DNA of 64,000 bases from 66-474 sp963771735 (GCA_963771735.1 CAVYUN010000002.1:1465137-1529136), one strand, 5' to 3'. Shown: positions 1 to 9,330, counted from the first letter of the stretch. Numbers and translations are program-made. The notes: generated by a model not told the origin, from the sequence alone.

Positions 1-1
1 C

Positions 2-1204
2 ATGACGGAGTATTACGCGCCGAAGAACTTCAACGTCATGTACTACTTCGGTTCGCTGGCGATGCTGATACTGGTGAACCAGATCGTCACCGGCATCTTC
101 CTGACGATGTTCTACACCCCCACCGCCGCCGGCGCATTCGACTCGGTGCAGTACATCATGCGCGACGTGCACTGGGGCTGGCTGGTGCGTTACATGCACG
201 AAACCGGCGCCTCGATGTTCTTCATCGTGGTCTACCTGCACATGTTTCGCGGCCTGATGTACGGTTCCTACAAGAAGCCGCGCGAACTGGTCTGGCTGCT
301 CGGCATGCTGATTTTTTTGGCCCTGATGGCCGAAGCCTTCATGGGCTATGTATTGCCATGGGGCAACATGTCGTTCTGGGGCGCCAAGGTGATCATCACC
401 CTGTTCAGTGCGATCCCGCTGATCGGCGAGCACCTGGTCACATGGATCATGGGCAGTTTCGTGCCGTCCGATCCCACCCTGAACCGCTTCTTCGCGCTGC
501 ATGTGGTGGCGCTCCCGCTGGTGCTGTTGCTGCTGGTGGTGCTGCACCTGGGCGCGCTGCATGAAGTAGGTTCCAACAACCCGGACGGCGTCGAGATCAA
601 GAAGCACAAGGGGCCGGACGGGCACCCCCTGGACGGCATCCCGTTCCATCCGTATTACACGCTGAAGGATCTGGTCGGTGTCGGCGTGTTCCTGGTGATC
701 TGCGCCATCGTGATCTTCTTCGAGCCGACGGTCGGCGGGTTCTTCCTCGAACACGACAACTCGATCCCGGCCAACAATCTGGTGACGCCCGCCAGCATCA
801 CACCGGTCTGGTACTTCTCGCCCTTCTACGCGATCCTGCGAATGATCCCCAGCAAGGGTTTCGGCGTACTGGCGCTGCTGGTATCGATCGTCGTGCTGTT
901 CCTGGTGCCGTGGCTGGATCGCGGCAAGGTCAAATCGATCCGCTATCGCGGTCTCGGCTACAAGATCGCGTTGACGGTCTTCGCGATCGTTTTCGTACTG
1001 CTGGCAGCCATCGGCGCCGACCTGACGCCGGGCTGGATCGTGGACATCTTCGGCCCCAACGCCGACATCACCACCATCGAGAACCTGTTCGGCCGCACCC
1101 TCGTGGTGCTGTACTTCGGCTTCTTCGTGTTCCTGTGGGCGTATACGTTCTTCGGGTGGGAGAAAACCAAGCCGGTTCCGGAAAGGGTGACCACGCATGA
1201 CTGA
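2..1204 (+). CDS. petB: Cytochrome b of the bc1 complex (5' end outside window)
   Basis: Quinol-oxidising membrane subunit of ubiquinol:cytochrome c reductase. About 400 residues are visible. Histidine pairs that bind the two hemes appear at about residues 66/80 and 167/182, each pair on a hydrophobic helix. The C-terminal half holds a further set of hydrophobic helices. The quinol-site tetrapeptide at about 268-271 reads PVWY where many homologues have PEWY. The first ATG lies at base 2, but family members usually carry 20-odd more N-terminal residues, so the true start probably lies left of the window. The stop overlaps petC by 8 bases, as expected in a pet operon, and the Rieske gene should lie just upstream. 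Confidence 0.95.
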   Translation: MTEYYAPKNFNVMYYFGSLAMLILVNQIVTGIFLTMFYTPTAAGAFDSVQYIMRDVHWGWLVRYMHETGASMFFIVVYLHMFRGLMYGSYKKPRELVWLLGMLIFLALMAEAFMGYVLPWGNMSFWGAKVIITLFSAIPLIGEHLVTWIMGSFVPSDPTLNRFFALHVVALPLVLLLLVVLHLGALHEVGSNNPDGVEIKKHKGPDGHPLDGIPFHPYYTLKDLVGVGVFLVICAIVIFFEPTVGGFFLEHDNSIPANNLVTPASITPVWYFSPFYAILRMIPSKGFGVLALLVSIVVLFLVPWLDRGKVKSIRYRGLGYKIALTVFAIVFVLLAAIGADLTPGWIVDIFGPNADITTIENLFGRTLVVLYFGFFVFLWAYTFFGWEKTKPVPERVTTHD

Positions 1205-1961
1205 CAAGACCGACCGCATTTCCGTGCGCACCTTGGCCGCCGTTTTGCTTGCCCTCGTCGTAGCTCTGACCGCAGCGCCTGCCGCATTCGCGGAAGAGGG
1301 CGGCTACCCCAGCGCCAACATCAACGTGCACGACCAGGCTTCGCTGCAGCGGGGCGCCCGCCTGTTCATGAACTACTGCGTGGGCTGCCACTCGCTGAAG
1401 TACATGCGTTATTCGCAGCTGGCGGAAGGGCTCGGCCTGACCGAGAAGCAGGTGATGGGCAACCTCGACTTCACCGGCGCCAAGTTCGGCGAGCCGATCA
1501 TCTCGGCGATGCCCGCGGCCGACGCGGAAAAGTGGTTCAACAAGGCCCCGCCCGACCTGTCACTGGAAGTCAGCGCCAAGGGCGCCGACTGGGTATCCGC
1601 GTACCTCAAGTCTTTCTATCTCGATCCCGCCACGCCTAGTGGCTGGAACAACACGGTGTTCCCGAACGTCGCGATGCCGTTCCCGCTGTGGCAACTGCAG
1701 GGCGAGCAGGTGGCGGTGATGAACCCGCCGGAAGATGGCCAGCCGGCCACGGTCAAGGGGCTGAAGCTGGCCAGCAAGGGCAGCATGACGCCCGCCCAAT
1801 ACGACGGCGCCGTGCGTGACCTGACCGCGTTCCTGGCCTATGTGTCCACGCCCGACGAGCTGCCACGCAGCCACATCGGCGCCTGGGTGGTGCTGTATCT
1901 GGTACTTTTCACCCTGTTCGCGCTGGTGTTGAAGAAGGAATACTGGAAAGACGTGCATTGA
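1197..1961 (+). CDS. petC: Cytochrome c1
   Basis: Heme c subunit of the bc1 complex, passing electrons from the Rieske protein to periplasmic cytochrome c. The 254-residue protein has a Sec-type signal peptide (hydrophobic residues about 14-32, cleavage near AFA-EE). A CVGCH heme-attachment motif lies at 61-65, followed by SLKYMRYSQL, which is characteristic of the family. NVAMPFP near residue 160 probably supplies the axial methionine. A C-terminal transmembrane helix at about 227-246 is followed by a short basic tail. Its ATG overlaps the end of petB by 8 bases, implying translational coupling. Confidence 0.97.
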   Translation: MTDKTDRISVRTLAAVLLALVVALTAAPAAFAEEGGYPSANINVHDQASLQRGARLFMNYCVGCHSLKYMRYSQLAEGLGLTEKQVMGNLDFTGAKFGEPIISAMPAADAEKWFNKAPPDLSLEVSAKGADWVSAYLKSFYLDPATPSGWNNTVFPNVAMPFPLWQLQGEQVAVMNPPEDGQPATVKGLKLASKGSMTPAQYDGAVRDLTAFLAYVSTPDELPRSHIGAWVVLYLVLFTLFALVLKKEYWKDVH

Positions 1962-2037
1962 TGGCCGGCTCCGTGTCAGGCACCATGCCGAGCACGACCG
2001 GGACTGTCGCGTCACCGGACCCATGGGGGACACTGGC

Positions 2038-2667
2038 ATGATCCAAATCGCACATACCACCCGTACCGTGCTGACCCTGTTTACGGCACCCGACGACGTG
2101 CAGTCGCACCGCGTACGGCTGGTGCTGGCCGCCAAGGGTGTGGTCTACGATCGGGTCGAGGTGCCGCCCGGCAAGCCGCACGACGAGCTGCTGTCGATCA
2201 ATCCCTATGGTGATACCCCGACATTGCAGGATCGCGACATGATCCTGTATGAACCGGACGTGGTCTGCGAGTACATCGACGAGCGATATCCGCATCCGCC
2301 GTTGATGCCGGTCGATCCGTTGTCACGGGCGCGTCTGCGGCTGGCCTGCGTGCGCATCGAGCGCGACTGGGTGCCCGAAGTCGCCCACATCCGCGCGGGT
2401 GGCCGCGCCGCCGAGGCCGCGCGCAAGCGCCTCCGCGACCATCTGATGGCCGCGCTGCCGTTGTTCAAGGCCGCGAAGTTCTTCCTGAACCCCGAAATCA
2501 GCCTCGCCGATTGCCTGGTGGCGCCGGTGGTCTGGCGCCTGCCCTCGCTGGGCGTCTCGTTGCCCAAGGACGCCAAGCCGATCGTCGACTACGGCGAGCG
2601 CCTGTTCCGCAGCCAGGGCTTCGCGCGCAGCCTGACCGCTGAAGAGAGATTGCTGGGCGAACTGTGA
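2038..2667 (+). CDS. sspA: Stringent starvation protein A (GST-fold)
   Basis: Glutathione-S-transferase-fold protein that in relatives binds RNA polymerase and alters transcription during starvation. The N-terminal thioredoxin-like part reads LTLFTAPDDVQSHRVRLVLAAKG. The NPYGDTPTLQDRD segment matches the family's cis-Pro region, and an all-helical C-terminal domain follows. The ATG at 2038 is preceded 7-8 bases upstream by GGGGGA; an in-frame ATG at 2023 would add five residues but lacks such a site. The gene lies directly downstream of petBC, the usual order in beta- and gammaproteobacteria, and overlaps sspB at GTGA. Confidence 0.92.
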   Translation: MIQIAHTTRTVLTLFTAPDDVQSHRVRLVLAAKGVVYDRVEVPPGKPHDELLSINPYGDTPTLQDRDMILYEPDVVCEYIDERYPHPPLMPVDPLSRARLRLACVRIERDWVPEVAHIRAGGRAAEAARKRLRDHLMAALPLFKAAKFFLNPEISLADCLVAPVVWRLPSLGVSLPKDAKPIVDYGERLFRSQGFARSLTAEERLLGEL

Positions 2668-3182
2668 CCGAACAAGCTTCCGACATGACCTCCAATCGCC
2701 CGTACCTGCTGCGGGCGGTGCACGAGTGGATCTGCGACAACGGGCTTACTCCCCACATCGTGGTGGATGCAGAAAGCCCGGGGGTGCAAGTGCCGCCACA
2801 AGCGGTCAGCGAAGGCCGGGTGGTGCTGAACCTCGCGCCGCGTGCGGTGTCGCGGCTGGAAATCGGCAATGACGCGATCACCTTCATGGCCCGCTTCGGC
2901 GGGGTCAGCCATGCGGTAAGCGTTCCGGTCCCGGCCGTGCAGGCGATCTATGCACGTGAAAATGGGCAGGGCATGCTGCTGGCCGAGGACGCCGCGAGCG
3001 CACCACCCGTGCAGCCTGCGGAGGCCGCGCCGGGCAGACCGGCTTCACCTTCGCTACAGGCTGTGCCCACCTCTGCACAGGATGCGTCCGCGTCCGATGC
3101 CGATTCGGGTGAATCGGCAGATGGCGACAAGCCGGACAAGCCACGACCGAAGGGCAAGCCCACCCTGCACGTCGTGAAATGA
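2664..3182 (+). CDS. sspB: ClpXP specificity-enhancing factor SspB
   Basis: Adaptor that delivers ssrA-tagged and other substrates to ClpXP. The globular N-terminal domain (about residues 10-110) contains RPYLLRAVHEWICDNGLTPH and the beta-rich segment typical of SspB. An acidic, Ala/Pro/Ser-rich linker of about 50 residues follows. The extreme C-terminus, KPTLHVVK, matches the conserved ClpX-binding tail of the family. The start is a GTG sharing bases with the sspA stop (GTGA), so translation is probably coupled. Confidence 0.94.
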   Translation: MTEQASDMTSNRPYLLRAVHEWICDNGLTPHIVVDAESPGVQVPPQAVSEGRVVLNLAPRAVSRLEIGNDAITFMARFGGVSHAVSVPVPAVQAIYARENGQGMLLAEDAASAPPVQPAEAAPGRPASPSLQAVPTSAQDASASDADSGESADGDKPDKPRPKGKPTLHVVK

Positions 3183-3242
3183 CGAGGACGTGTGCGCTGC
3201 CGCGTGATGCTGACTTTTCTCCCGGCCGTCAAAGCGGCGGAC

Positions 3243-3264
3243 GCCGGGATCCGACAATCCCGGC
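3243..3264. repeat. Short perfect inverted repeat downstream of sspB
   Basis: GCCGGGAT is followed by a six-base loop (CCGACA) and ATCCCGGC, giving an 8-bp perfect stem between the convergent genes sspB and the DUF3301-like gene. No T-run follows, so it may be a factor-dependent terminator or a REP-like palindrome rather than an intrinsic terminator. Confidence 0.4.
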
Positions 3265-3307
3265 ATTCCGGCATGGCCCGCAGCAAACCGTATCGTTCCG
3301 TTTCGCT

Positions 3308-3730
3308 TCAGTGCAGCGTTTTTCGCGGACGCGTGATTGAAACGACATTATCGCCCGCGTCCGTGTCCGGCGGTGGTGAAATGCCTTGGAATGCGCGAAC
3401 CGCGGACACCACTGCGTCCTGCCCGTGACCGTCGAGTTCGGGAACACTTGCACTCACGATCCGGTCGCCGTGCAAGCTGATGCTCGCGGTGCGCCGGTCG
3501 TTGCCGCCCAAGCTGGTGTCGAAGCGGTATTCGCGGGTCACGTGCAGCGAGCCTTGTCGCCAATTCATCTGCAAACGATGCAAGGCGACGCTATCGTCGA
3601 GAAGCTGCAGGCCGCGTTGTTCGCATATCCGCCGGGCGAGTGCCGTTGCTTGCTCGCGCAGACGCAACACGTGATACCACGAACCAGCCAAGGCGATGAC
3701 TCCGAGCAGCGGTAGCCAGACTTCCAGCAC
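3308..3730 (-). CDS. DUF3301-like small membrane-anchored protein
   Basis: A 140-residue protein of unknown function. An N-terminal hydrophobic helix (about residues 4-20) could anchor it in the inner membrane. A segment reading LARRICEQRGLQLLDDSVALHRLQ follows, then beta-rich sequence. The pattern resembles the DUF3301 family of xanthomonads and relatives, with length in the expected range. It is convergent with sspB. The family assignment is from recognition of the pattern, not a search. Confidence 0.7.
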   Translation of the reverse strand: MLEVWLPLLGVIALAGSWYHVLRLREQATALARRICEQRGLQLLDDSVALHRLQMNWRQGSLHVTREYRFDTSLGGNDRRTASISLHGDRIVSASVPELDGHGQDAVVSAVRAFQGISPPPDTDAGDNVVSITRPRKTLH

Positions 3731-3813
3731 GTCATGATCCTCGCACGGGCAAGCCGACCGCAGACGGATTCATGATGCCTGCAATGGCGGGGAAAAGACA
3801 GGCGGGCCGGCGG

Positions 3814-4278
3814 CTACTTGATGCGCTCGACGCGCACGCTCTGGTTGCAGCCTTGCACGTACATCAGCCAGCTTCCGAGGATCATCGGCTTGATGGTCAC
3901 CTCGGGGTTGTCGACGTCCGGACAGGAATAAGCACCGGACTCGGCCTGCTTCCAGACCTGGCCGTTGTCGAGGGTGAAGACCGTGTGTCCGGCCCAACCG
4001 TTGAAGTGGCCGACAAGATGCGTGTTGAATTTGTCGCGCGGCTGGTTGTCGGGATAGAACACCGGCTGTCCGCTCGCGCCGACGGTCTTGACCTGTTCAT
4101 GCGTGCGCAGCCAGTTGTCGAGGTACTGGAGTTGCTGCGGGGACAACTTGTCCAGACCCGCGGCCTTGAAGTCAGCCGCGGACATGCGTTCCTCGAGCGA
4201 AGAAAACTGTTGCGCCATGACGGGCAACGCGGTGAGGAACAGGGCCAAGGCGGCCGGCAGCATCAGTCGTGTACGCAT
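3814..4278 (-). CDS. Secreted protein of unknown function
   Basis: The 154-residue product starts MRTRLMLPAALALFL with a cleavable signal peptide ending near VMA-QQ, so it is probably periplasmic. The mature part begins with a helical segment (FSSLEERMSAADFKAAGL) and continues into a beta-rich domain with several tryptophans and two late cysteines (YSCPDV, VQGCNQ) that could form a disulfide. I recognise this pattern from uncharacterised xanthomonad proteins but know no function. An upstream in-frame ATG at 4308 would place ten residues before the signal peptide, so 4278 is preferred. Confidence 0.75.
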   Translation of the reverse strand: MRTRLMLPAALALFLTALPVMAQQFSSLEERMSAADFKAAGLDKLSPQQLQYLDNWLRTHEQVKTVGASGQPVFYPDNQPRDKFNTHLVGHFNGWAGHTVFTLDNGQVWKQAESGAYSCPDVDNPEVTIKPMILGSWLMYVQGCNQSVRVERIK

Positions 4279-4396
4279 GGTGGGCGATGATAGCAGTGCC
4301 CCATGCACGCCGCACGGGGTTTCTTGAAGTCTAATTTAATACACTGGCCATCTTTCGGTGGCCTTTCCCCAGCGGCGAGGATGGCGTTTTCGGCAG

Positions 4397-6481
4397 ATGA
4401 ATCCATCGCCCCCCATCACCAATCCGGATCGTGCAATACCGGTCGCAACGCTGCCCGCGATGGCGAGCGCGTTGTGGGTGGACACCGATGCGCTGTTGCG
4501 GGATATCGGTTGCGATCCGGAAACACGTGCCGCTGCCGGCTGGTATGCCGTCGCCTGCGCGAACCCGGAAGCGTGGCTTGCCGAGTCGGGGCATGCGCCC
4601 GAATCCCTGCGCCGGCTGGTGGAGGGCCAGCAGCGGGCCGAACGCGTGTGGGCGCTGCATGCGACACACGGTGGCAGTTCCGGCAGCGAGGGCCTGCGTC
4701 GGCTGTTGTTAGCGATCATCCGTGACCTGCGCGTGGTCTACCTGCTGCTGGCGCGACAGCTGGCACGGATGCGTACGGCGGCAACGCTACCGGAAGCGGA
4801 ACGCCGCGACCTCGCGCAGTTGACCCGGGATATCCACGCCCCGCTCGCCAACCGACTCGGCATCGGCCAGTGGAAATGGGAACTGGAAGACCTGGCATTC
4901 CGCTACCTGCAACCCGATGTGTATCGGCGCATCGCTGCGTTGCTGGATGAGCGGCGCGCCGACCGCGAGGCATGGATCGCGCGAAGTATCGGGGATTTGC
5001 AGGCGGCGCTCGCCAGGCATGGCGTCCAGGCCAGTGTCCAAGGGCGCGCCAAGCACATCTATTCGATCTGGCGGAAGATGCAGCGCAAGCGGGTCGGCTT
5101 CGGCGAGCTGTACGACATCCGGGCGCTGCGGGTGCTGACCAAGGATGTGCCCGATTGCTACGCGGTACTCGGAATCGTGCATGGTCTGTGGCCGAACATC
5201 CCGCACGAATTCGACGATTACATCGCGCGTCCGAAAGGCAACGATTACCGTTCGCTGCACACCGCCGTGATCGGTCCGGACGGCAAGACGCTCGAGGTCC
5301 AGATTCGCACCGAGGAAATGCATCGTGGTGCGGAACTTGGCGTCGCCGCACATTGGCGTTACAAGGAGGGGGGGCAGGGCGACGCCGCCTATCAGGCGCG
5401 CGTCGCGTGGATGCGCAAGCTGCTCGAAACGCGCGCCGAAGACGAGGACGATGCGACGCTGGCAGCCGAATTGCGCTCGGAACTGGCCGAAGACCGCGTT
5501 TACCTGCTGACGCCGAAGGGCGAGGTGCTGGATCTTCAGGCGGGTGCGACGGTGCTGGATTTCGCCTACCACGTGCACACCATGGTCGGGCACCGTTGCC
5601 GGGGTGCCAAGGTCAACGGCCGCATCGCGCCGCTGACCCACCAGCCGGTCAGCGGCGATCGCATCGAAATCCTGACCGCACGCGAACCGGCGCCCAGCCG
5701 TGACTGGCTTGCGTCGCAACTGGGTTATCTCAACACCGCCAGCGCGCGCGGCAAATTGCGTGCATGGTTTCGTCGCGAGGATTTCGCTGCCAACCTGATC
5801 GCCGGACGGCTGATTCTCGAACGCGAATCACGACGTCTCGCGGTGTCCGACGGTCTGCTCGAACGCTTGCCGGCGAAACTCGGCTGCAAGGGGCGCGACG
5901 ATCTGCTGATCGGATTGGCACTGGGCGAGGTCAGCATCCCCCAGCTCACGCGCGCCATGCTTGAGGCGCAGCCGCCATCCGGCGAGACCCGGCAGCCGCG
6001 CAAGGCTGTCCGCGGCGCCGACAAACCCGGCGCGTTGACCGTCGAGGGCGTCGGCAATCTGCTGACCACGCTGGCGCGCTGCTGCCGGCCACTGCCGGGC
6101 GATGACGTATCCGGTTACGTCACGCGTGGACGTGGTGTCACGGTGCATCGTGTCGATTGCGCCGCACTGACGCGCTTGCGCGCATGTCATCCCGAACGCG
6201 TGATAGAAGTGCGCTGGCAGAGCGCGCCGGACCGGGCCTACGAGGTTGCCCTCATGGTGACCGGTTACGATCGCCGCGAATTGCAACGCGACATTACCGA
6301 CGTCATCACCAACTCCGGCGCACGCATCGTCACGTCGGACAGCCGGAGCGATCACGACCTGGGTGAGATGACGATGCACTTCACATTGCGCCTGCATGAC
6401 TTTGGCGAACTGTCGGCGTTGCTCGCGAAATTGTCGGCGTTGCCCAACGTGACCGAGGCACGACGCCTTGCCGCCGGCTGA
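4397..6481 (+). CDS. relA: GTP pyrophosphokinase RelA (ppGpp synthetase I)
   Basis: Ribosome-associated synthetase of the alarmone (p)ppGpp. The N-terminal region corresponds to the HD hydrolase domain but lacks the HD and ED metal ligands, as in monofunctional RelA. The synthetase domain contains RAKHIYSIWRKMQRK, a conserved YDIRALRV segment and EFDDYIARPKGNDYRSLHT. The acidic EFDD form, rather than the basic RFKD of bifunctional enzymes, marks it as RelA. A TGS domain (VYLLTPKGEVLDL), a Cys-bearing helical/zinc-finger region (ARCCRPLPGDDVSGYV) and a C-terminal ACT domain follow. ATG 4397 is chosen; a GTG at 4358 is in frame but gives an atypical extension. With sspA it suggests a stringent-response theme at this end of the window. 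Confidence 0.94.
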   Translation: MNPSPPITNPDRAIPVATLPAMASALWVDTDALLRDIGCDPETRAAAGWYAVACANPEAWLAESGHAPESLRRLVEGQQRAERVWALHATHGGSSGSEGLRRLLLAIIRDLRVVYLLLARQLARMRTAATLPEAERRDLAQLTRDIHAPLANRLGIGQWKWELEDLAFRYLQPDVYRRIAALLDERRADREAWIARSIGDLQAALARHGVQASVQGRAKHIYSIWRKMQRKRVGFGELYDIRALRVLTKDVPDCYAVLGIVHGLWPNIPHEFDDYIARPKGNDYRSLHTAVIGPDGKTLEVQIRTEEMHRGAELGVAAHWRYKEGGQGDAAYQARVAWMRKLLETRAEDEDDATLAAELRSELAEDRVYLLTPKGEVLDLQAGATVLDFAYHVHTMVGHRCRGAKVNGRIAPLTHQPVSGDRIEILTAREPAPSRDWLASQLGYLNTASARGKLRAWFRREDFAANLIAGRLILERESRRLAVSDGLLERLPAKLGCKGRDDLLIGLALGEVSIPQLTRAMLEAQPPSGETRQPRKAVRGADKPGALTVEGVGNLLTTLARCCRPLPGDDVSGYVTRGRGVTVHRVDCAALTRLRACHPERVIEVRWQSAPDRAYEVALMVTGYDRRELQRDITDVITNSGARIVTSDSRSDHDLGEMTMHFTLRLHDFGELSALLAKLSALPNVTEARRLAAG

Positions 6482-6617
6482 ACGGCGCCCGGAACCCGGA
6501 AGGGCCGCGCGTGACTGAATGCTAAGATGAATCCGTTTGCGATGGATCGACATGACGGAACCCGGACCGGTCGCGACGGTCCCATGAGCGGAAATCCCCA
6601 GGCCGGGCGGCCCCAGC

Positions 6618-8297
6618 ATGAAAGAACGCAACGACCAACCGGCACGTGGCAGCATGCGGCGCACCGAACCGGTGCTCGGCAATCTCGATCATCTCGATTC
6701 CAATGAGGATCGAATCGCCTCGGGTCGCAAGACGCAGAACCGGACGCCACCGCGTCCGCCCCCATTCACGGCTTCGACGCGCGGACGCGCGCCTCGCCGG
6801 CATCGGCGCTTGCCCTGGGTGGTGGCGATCTTGGTCGTATTGCTCCTCGCAGGTGGCGCGTGGGCCTGGACCCATCAGGCCATGCTGAGTGCGCTGCTGC
6901 CCCAGACGCAGTTGAATGCGTTGCTGTCGCGGGCCGACAAGGCGTATGCGTCCGGGGACTTGAGCGGCGATCCCGGCAGTGCGCGCGATTTGTACGAAGC
7001 TGCGCGGGCGCTCGATCCCGACAACGAACACGCGCTGGCGGGGCTGCAACGCGTCGGACACGCCCAGCTGCGCCGCGCGCAGACTGCCTTGCAGCGACAC
7101 GACTACATGGCCGCGCGCAGCGCGCTTGAGGAAGCGCGCAGTCTGCTTGGCGGCGGCGCCGACGTCGCGGCGGTCGATCAGGCGCTGGCCAAGGCCGTGC
7201 TGCATACCGCCAACATCAGTGTGCTGCTTGATCAGGCCAGCGCCGCGCTGGCCAACGGCAACATCGACGGCAGCGACGGAGCCGCGGCGCTGTTCGGCAA
7301 GGTTCTGGCGGGCGATCCGCACAACCCGATCGCGCGGCATGGCATGGACCAAGTCGGGGATTTGCTGGCCTCGCGCATCCAGACCCAGCTCGGCAATGGG
7401 GATCGCGCGAGCGCCAGGCAGACGCTTGTCGAACTTGCGAACCTGCTGCCGGGCTACTCGCAGCTGCCGGACCTGCGTGCTGGCATTGCCGCGGCCGATC
7501 GTGCCGCCGATGCGCAGCGCGACCAATATCTTGCACAGGGTCAGGCGGATCTGCGCGCCGGCAACATCACTGGCACGGGCACTGACAACGCGGAAGCCCA
7601 GTTCAAGGCGGCGCTGGCCGCCGACCCAGGCAACGCCTCGGCGCAGGCGGGGTTGGGCCAGGTCGCCGAGGCCCTGATCGTGCAGGCGAACGCCGCGATC
7701 GACGCGGGACACCTGCATGAAGCCAACGCTCTGCTCGACCAGGCTGCGGCTCTGGCACCGAAGTCCGCCGACCTGGTGGCCGCACGTTCGCGTCTTGCGG
7801 CGGGTGGCAATAGCCAGTCCACCGCAACTTCCGCGGCAGGACCCGCGCTGAGCCCGGCCGATTCCGCCAAGCTTGCGCGATTGGTCGCGCGTGCCAGGAT
7901 CGCGGCGCGCAAGGGCGACATCATGTTGCCGCCAGGCAATAGTGCCTATGACCTGTATCGCTCCGCACTCGGGATCGATGGCAGCAACGCGGAGGCCCAG
8001 GCAGGTCTGCGCGAGCTGCCCGACATTACCCGCGACCAGTTCAAGCGCGCGCTGAGCGCAGGCAACCTCGAGCATGCGCATGACATGCTGGCGACGCTCG
8101 AACAGCTGGATCCCGGTGATCCGGCCGAGGCCGGCATGCGACACCAACTCGGCAGCGCGTGGCTGGATCGCGCCGACCACGAGGCCACGCTCGGTCGCAG
8201 CGCAGCTGCCCGCGCGGCGCTCGAGGAAGCGCGACAACTGGTGCCTCAGGATCCGCGCATCAGCGCGGTCAGTGCACGAATCCATCGCGGCAACTGA
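6618..8297 (+). CDS. Membrane-anchored TPR-like repeat protein
   Basis: A 559-residue protein of unknown function. A basic cytoplasmic N-terminus (about 60 residues) precedes a single transmembrane helix at about 65-85. An Ala-rich helical repeat domain, probably periplasmic, fills the rest. The repeats resemble tetratricopeptide units but carry an extra loop, seen as GDLSGDPGSARDLYEAARAL, GNIDGSDGAAALFGKVLAG, GNITGTGTDNAEAQFKAAL and GDIMLPPGNSAYDLYRSAL, each ending in an Asp-containing turn. It probably acts as a protein-interaction scaffold at the inner membrane. It follows relA by 136 bases on the same strand; no functional link can be inferred. Confidence 0.8.
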   Translation: MKERNDQPARGSMRRTEPVLGNLDHLDSNEDRIASGRKTQNRTPPRPPPFTASTRGRAPRRHRRLPWVVAILVVLLLAGGAWAWTHQAMLSALLPQTQLNALLSRADKAYASGDLSGDPGSARDLYEAARALDPDNEHALAGLQRVGHAQLRRAQTALQRHDYMAARSALEEARSLLGGGADVAAVDQALAKAVLHTANISVLLDQASAALANGNIDGSDGAAALFGKVLAGDPHNPIARHGMDQVGDLLASRIQTQLGNGDRASARQTLVELANLLPGYSQLPDLRAGIAAADRAADAQRDQYLAQGQADLRAGNITGTGTDNAEAQFKAALAADPGNASAQAGLGQVAEALIVQANAAIDAGHLHEANALLDQAAALAPKSADLVAARSRLAAGGNSQSTATSAAGPALSPADSAKLARLVARARIAARKGDIMLPPGNSAYDLYRSALGIDGSNAEAQAGLRELPDITRDQFKRALSAGNLEHAHDMLATLEQLDPGDPAEAGMRHQLGSAWLDRADHEATLGRSAAARAALEEARQLVPQDPRISAVSARIHRGN

Positions 8298-8451
8298 GTG
8301 CAGAATGTACCCATCCCGTGCTGCACGGAAATGTGCGATGACGGGGGCGGTAAAATGATGCGGTCCCGTTCCCGCAAACCACGGAAGCAGGCCGCTATGG
8401 TTGCACGAGGCAGTCCTGCGACATGCATCTTCTTGAAAAGGCGAGCCCGAT

Positions 8452-9330
8452 GTGAATGGCGCCGATGATGCACCACGCGCGTGGCAAGCTGGCGCGGTTC
8501 TGGTGTGCGGCGCCAGCAGCCAGATCGGTTTTTTCCTGCTGCCCGAACTGGTGCGCGCGGGCGCCAGCGTGTTGGCGCTTTCGCGTCGAACGCAACCGGC
8601 GCTCGCGGGAGTGACCTGGCTGCAAGGCGCGTTGCCACAACCTCCATCGCCCGCCGTAGGCGTCGAATCGGTCTGCAGTTTCGCGCCGCTCGACGCGTTG
8701 GCTGCGTGGCTTGAAACCGCCGCAGCGCCGTGCCCGCGGCGGGTCGTCGCGACCAGTTCCATGAGCGCGGAAAGCAAGCGACTGTCGCCGGTCGCCGCCG
8801 AGCGTGCCGTCTCGCAGCGCTTGCGTGATGGCGAAGCGGCGCTGGCGCGTGTTTGCGCACGGCGCGGCATTGCTTGGACGATCCTGCGGCCCACACTGAT
8901 TTACGGTGCTGCGCGCGATCGCAGCCTAACGCCGCTGGCAGGCCGCGCCGCGCGCTGGCGAGTGTTCGGGCTGCCGGCCGGATCGGGATTGCGCCAGCCG
9001 GTGCACGCAGCGGACATCGCAACGGCGGTCGTTCGCGCGCTGGAGGGTCGTGCGGCCGGGAAAGTCTTGCCCATCGGCGGCGGCGAGCGCTTGCCGGCCG
9101 CGGAAATGTTCGCGCGGGTTCGTGCAAGCCTGCCGGTGCGTACCCTGGCATTGCCGGTTCCCGCGCCCTTGATCCGCATGGGCGCACGCCTGGTTCCGCC
9201 CCTGCGCGGACCGCTGCTGCGTCTGGAACAGGACTTGGTCGCCGACAACACCGCGCTCGAAAGCTTGCTGGGCGTGCGTCCCCGCGGGTTCCGGCCGGAT
9301 CGTGCGTGCTGGGGCGAGTTGGTCCCGTAG
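8452..9330 (+). CDS. NAD(P)-dependent epimerase/dehydratase-like SDR protein
   Basis: A 292-residue protein with an N-terminal Rossmann dinucleotide-binding motif (VLVCGASSQIGFFLL, about residues 16-30), a TSSMS strand end near 100, and RPTLIYGAARD near 146, resembling the substrate-side segment of atypical SDRs. The usual catalytic YxxxK pair is not obvious, so it may be an NAD(P)-binding protein with altered chemistry. The start is GTG 8452, since the ATG one frame away meets an immediate stop. It stands alone between the TPR protein and the oxygenase; substrate unknown. Confidence 0.78.
   Translation: MNGADDAPRAWQAGAVLVCGASSQIGFFLLPELVRAGASVLALSRRTQPALAGVTWLQGALPQPPSPAVGVESVCSFAPLDALAAWLETAAAPCPRRVVATSSMSAESKRLSPVAAERAVSQRLRDGEAALARVCARRGIAWTILRPTLIYGAARDRSLTPLAGRAARWRVFGLPAGSGLRQPVHAADIATAVVRALEGRAAGKVLPIGGGERLPAAEMFARVRASLPVRTLALPVPAPLIRMGARLVPPLRGPLLRLEQDLVADNTALESLLGVRPRGFRPDRACWGELVP

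Noticed and set aside
4324..4346. Possible relA promoter (TTGAAG ... TACACT)
   Set aside because: The spacing between the two elements is about 10 bases, too short for a sigma-70 promoter; only an AT-rich patch is clear.
6522..8894. 790-codon minus-strand open frame
   Set aside because: It is antisense to the TPR-like protein and the SDR gene, has no recognisable domain, and its length is explained by high GC content.
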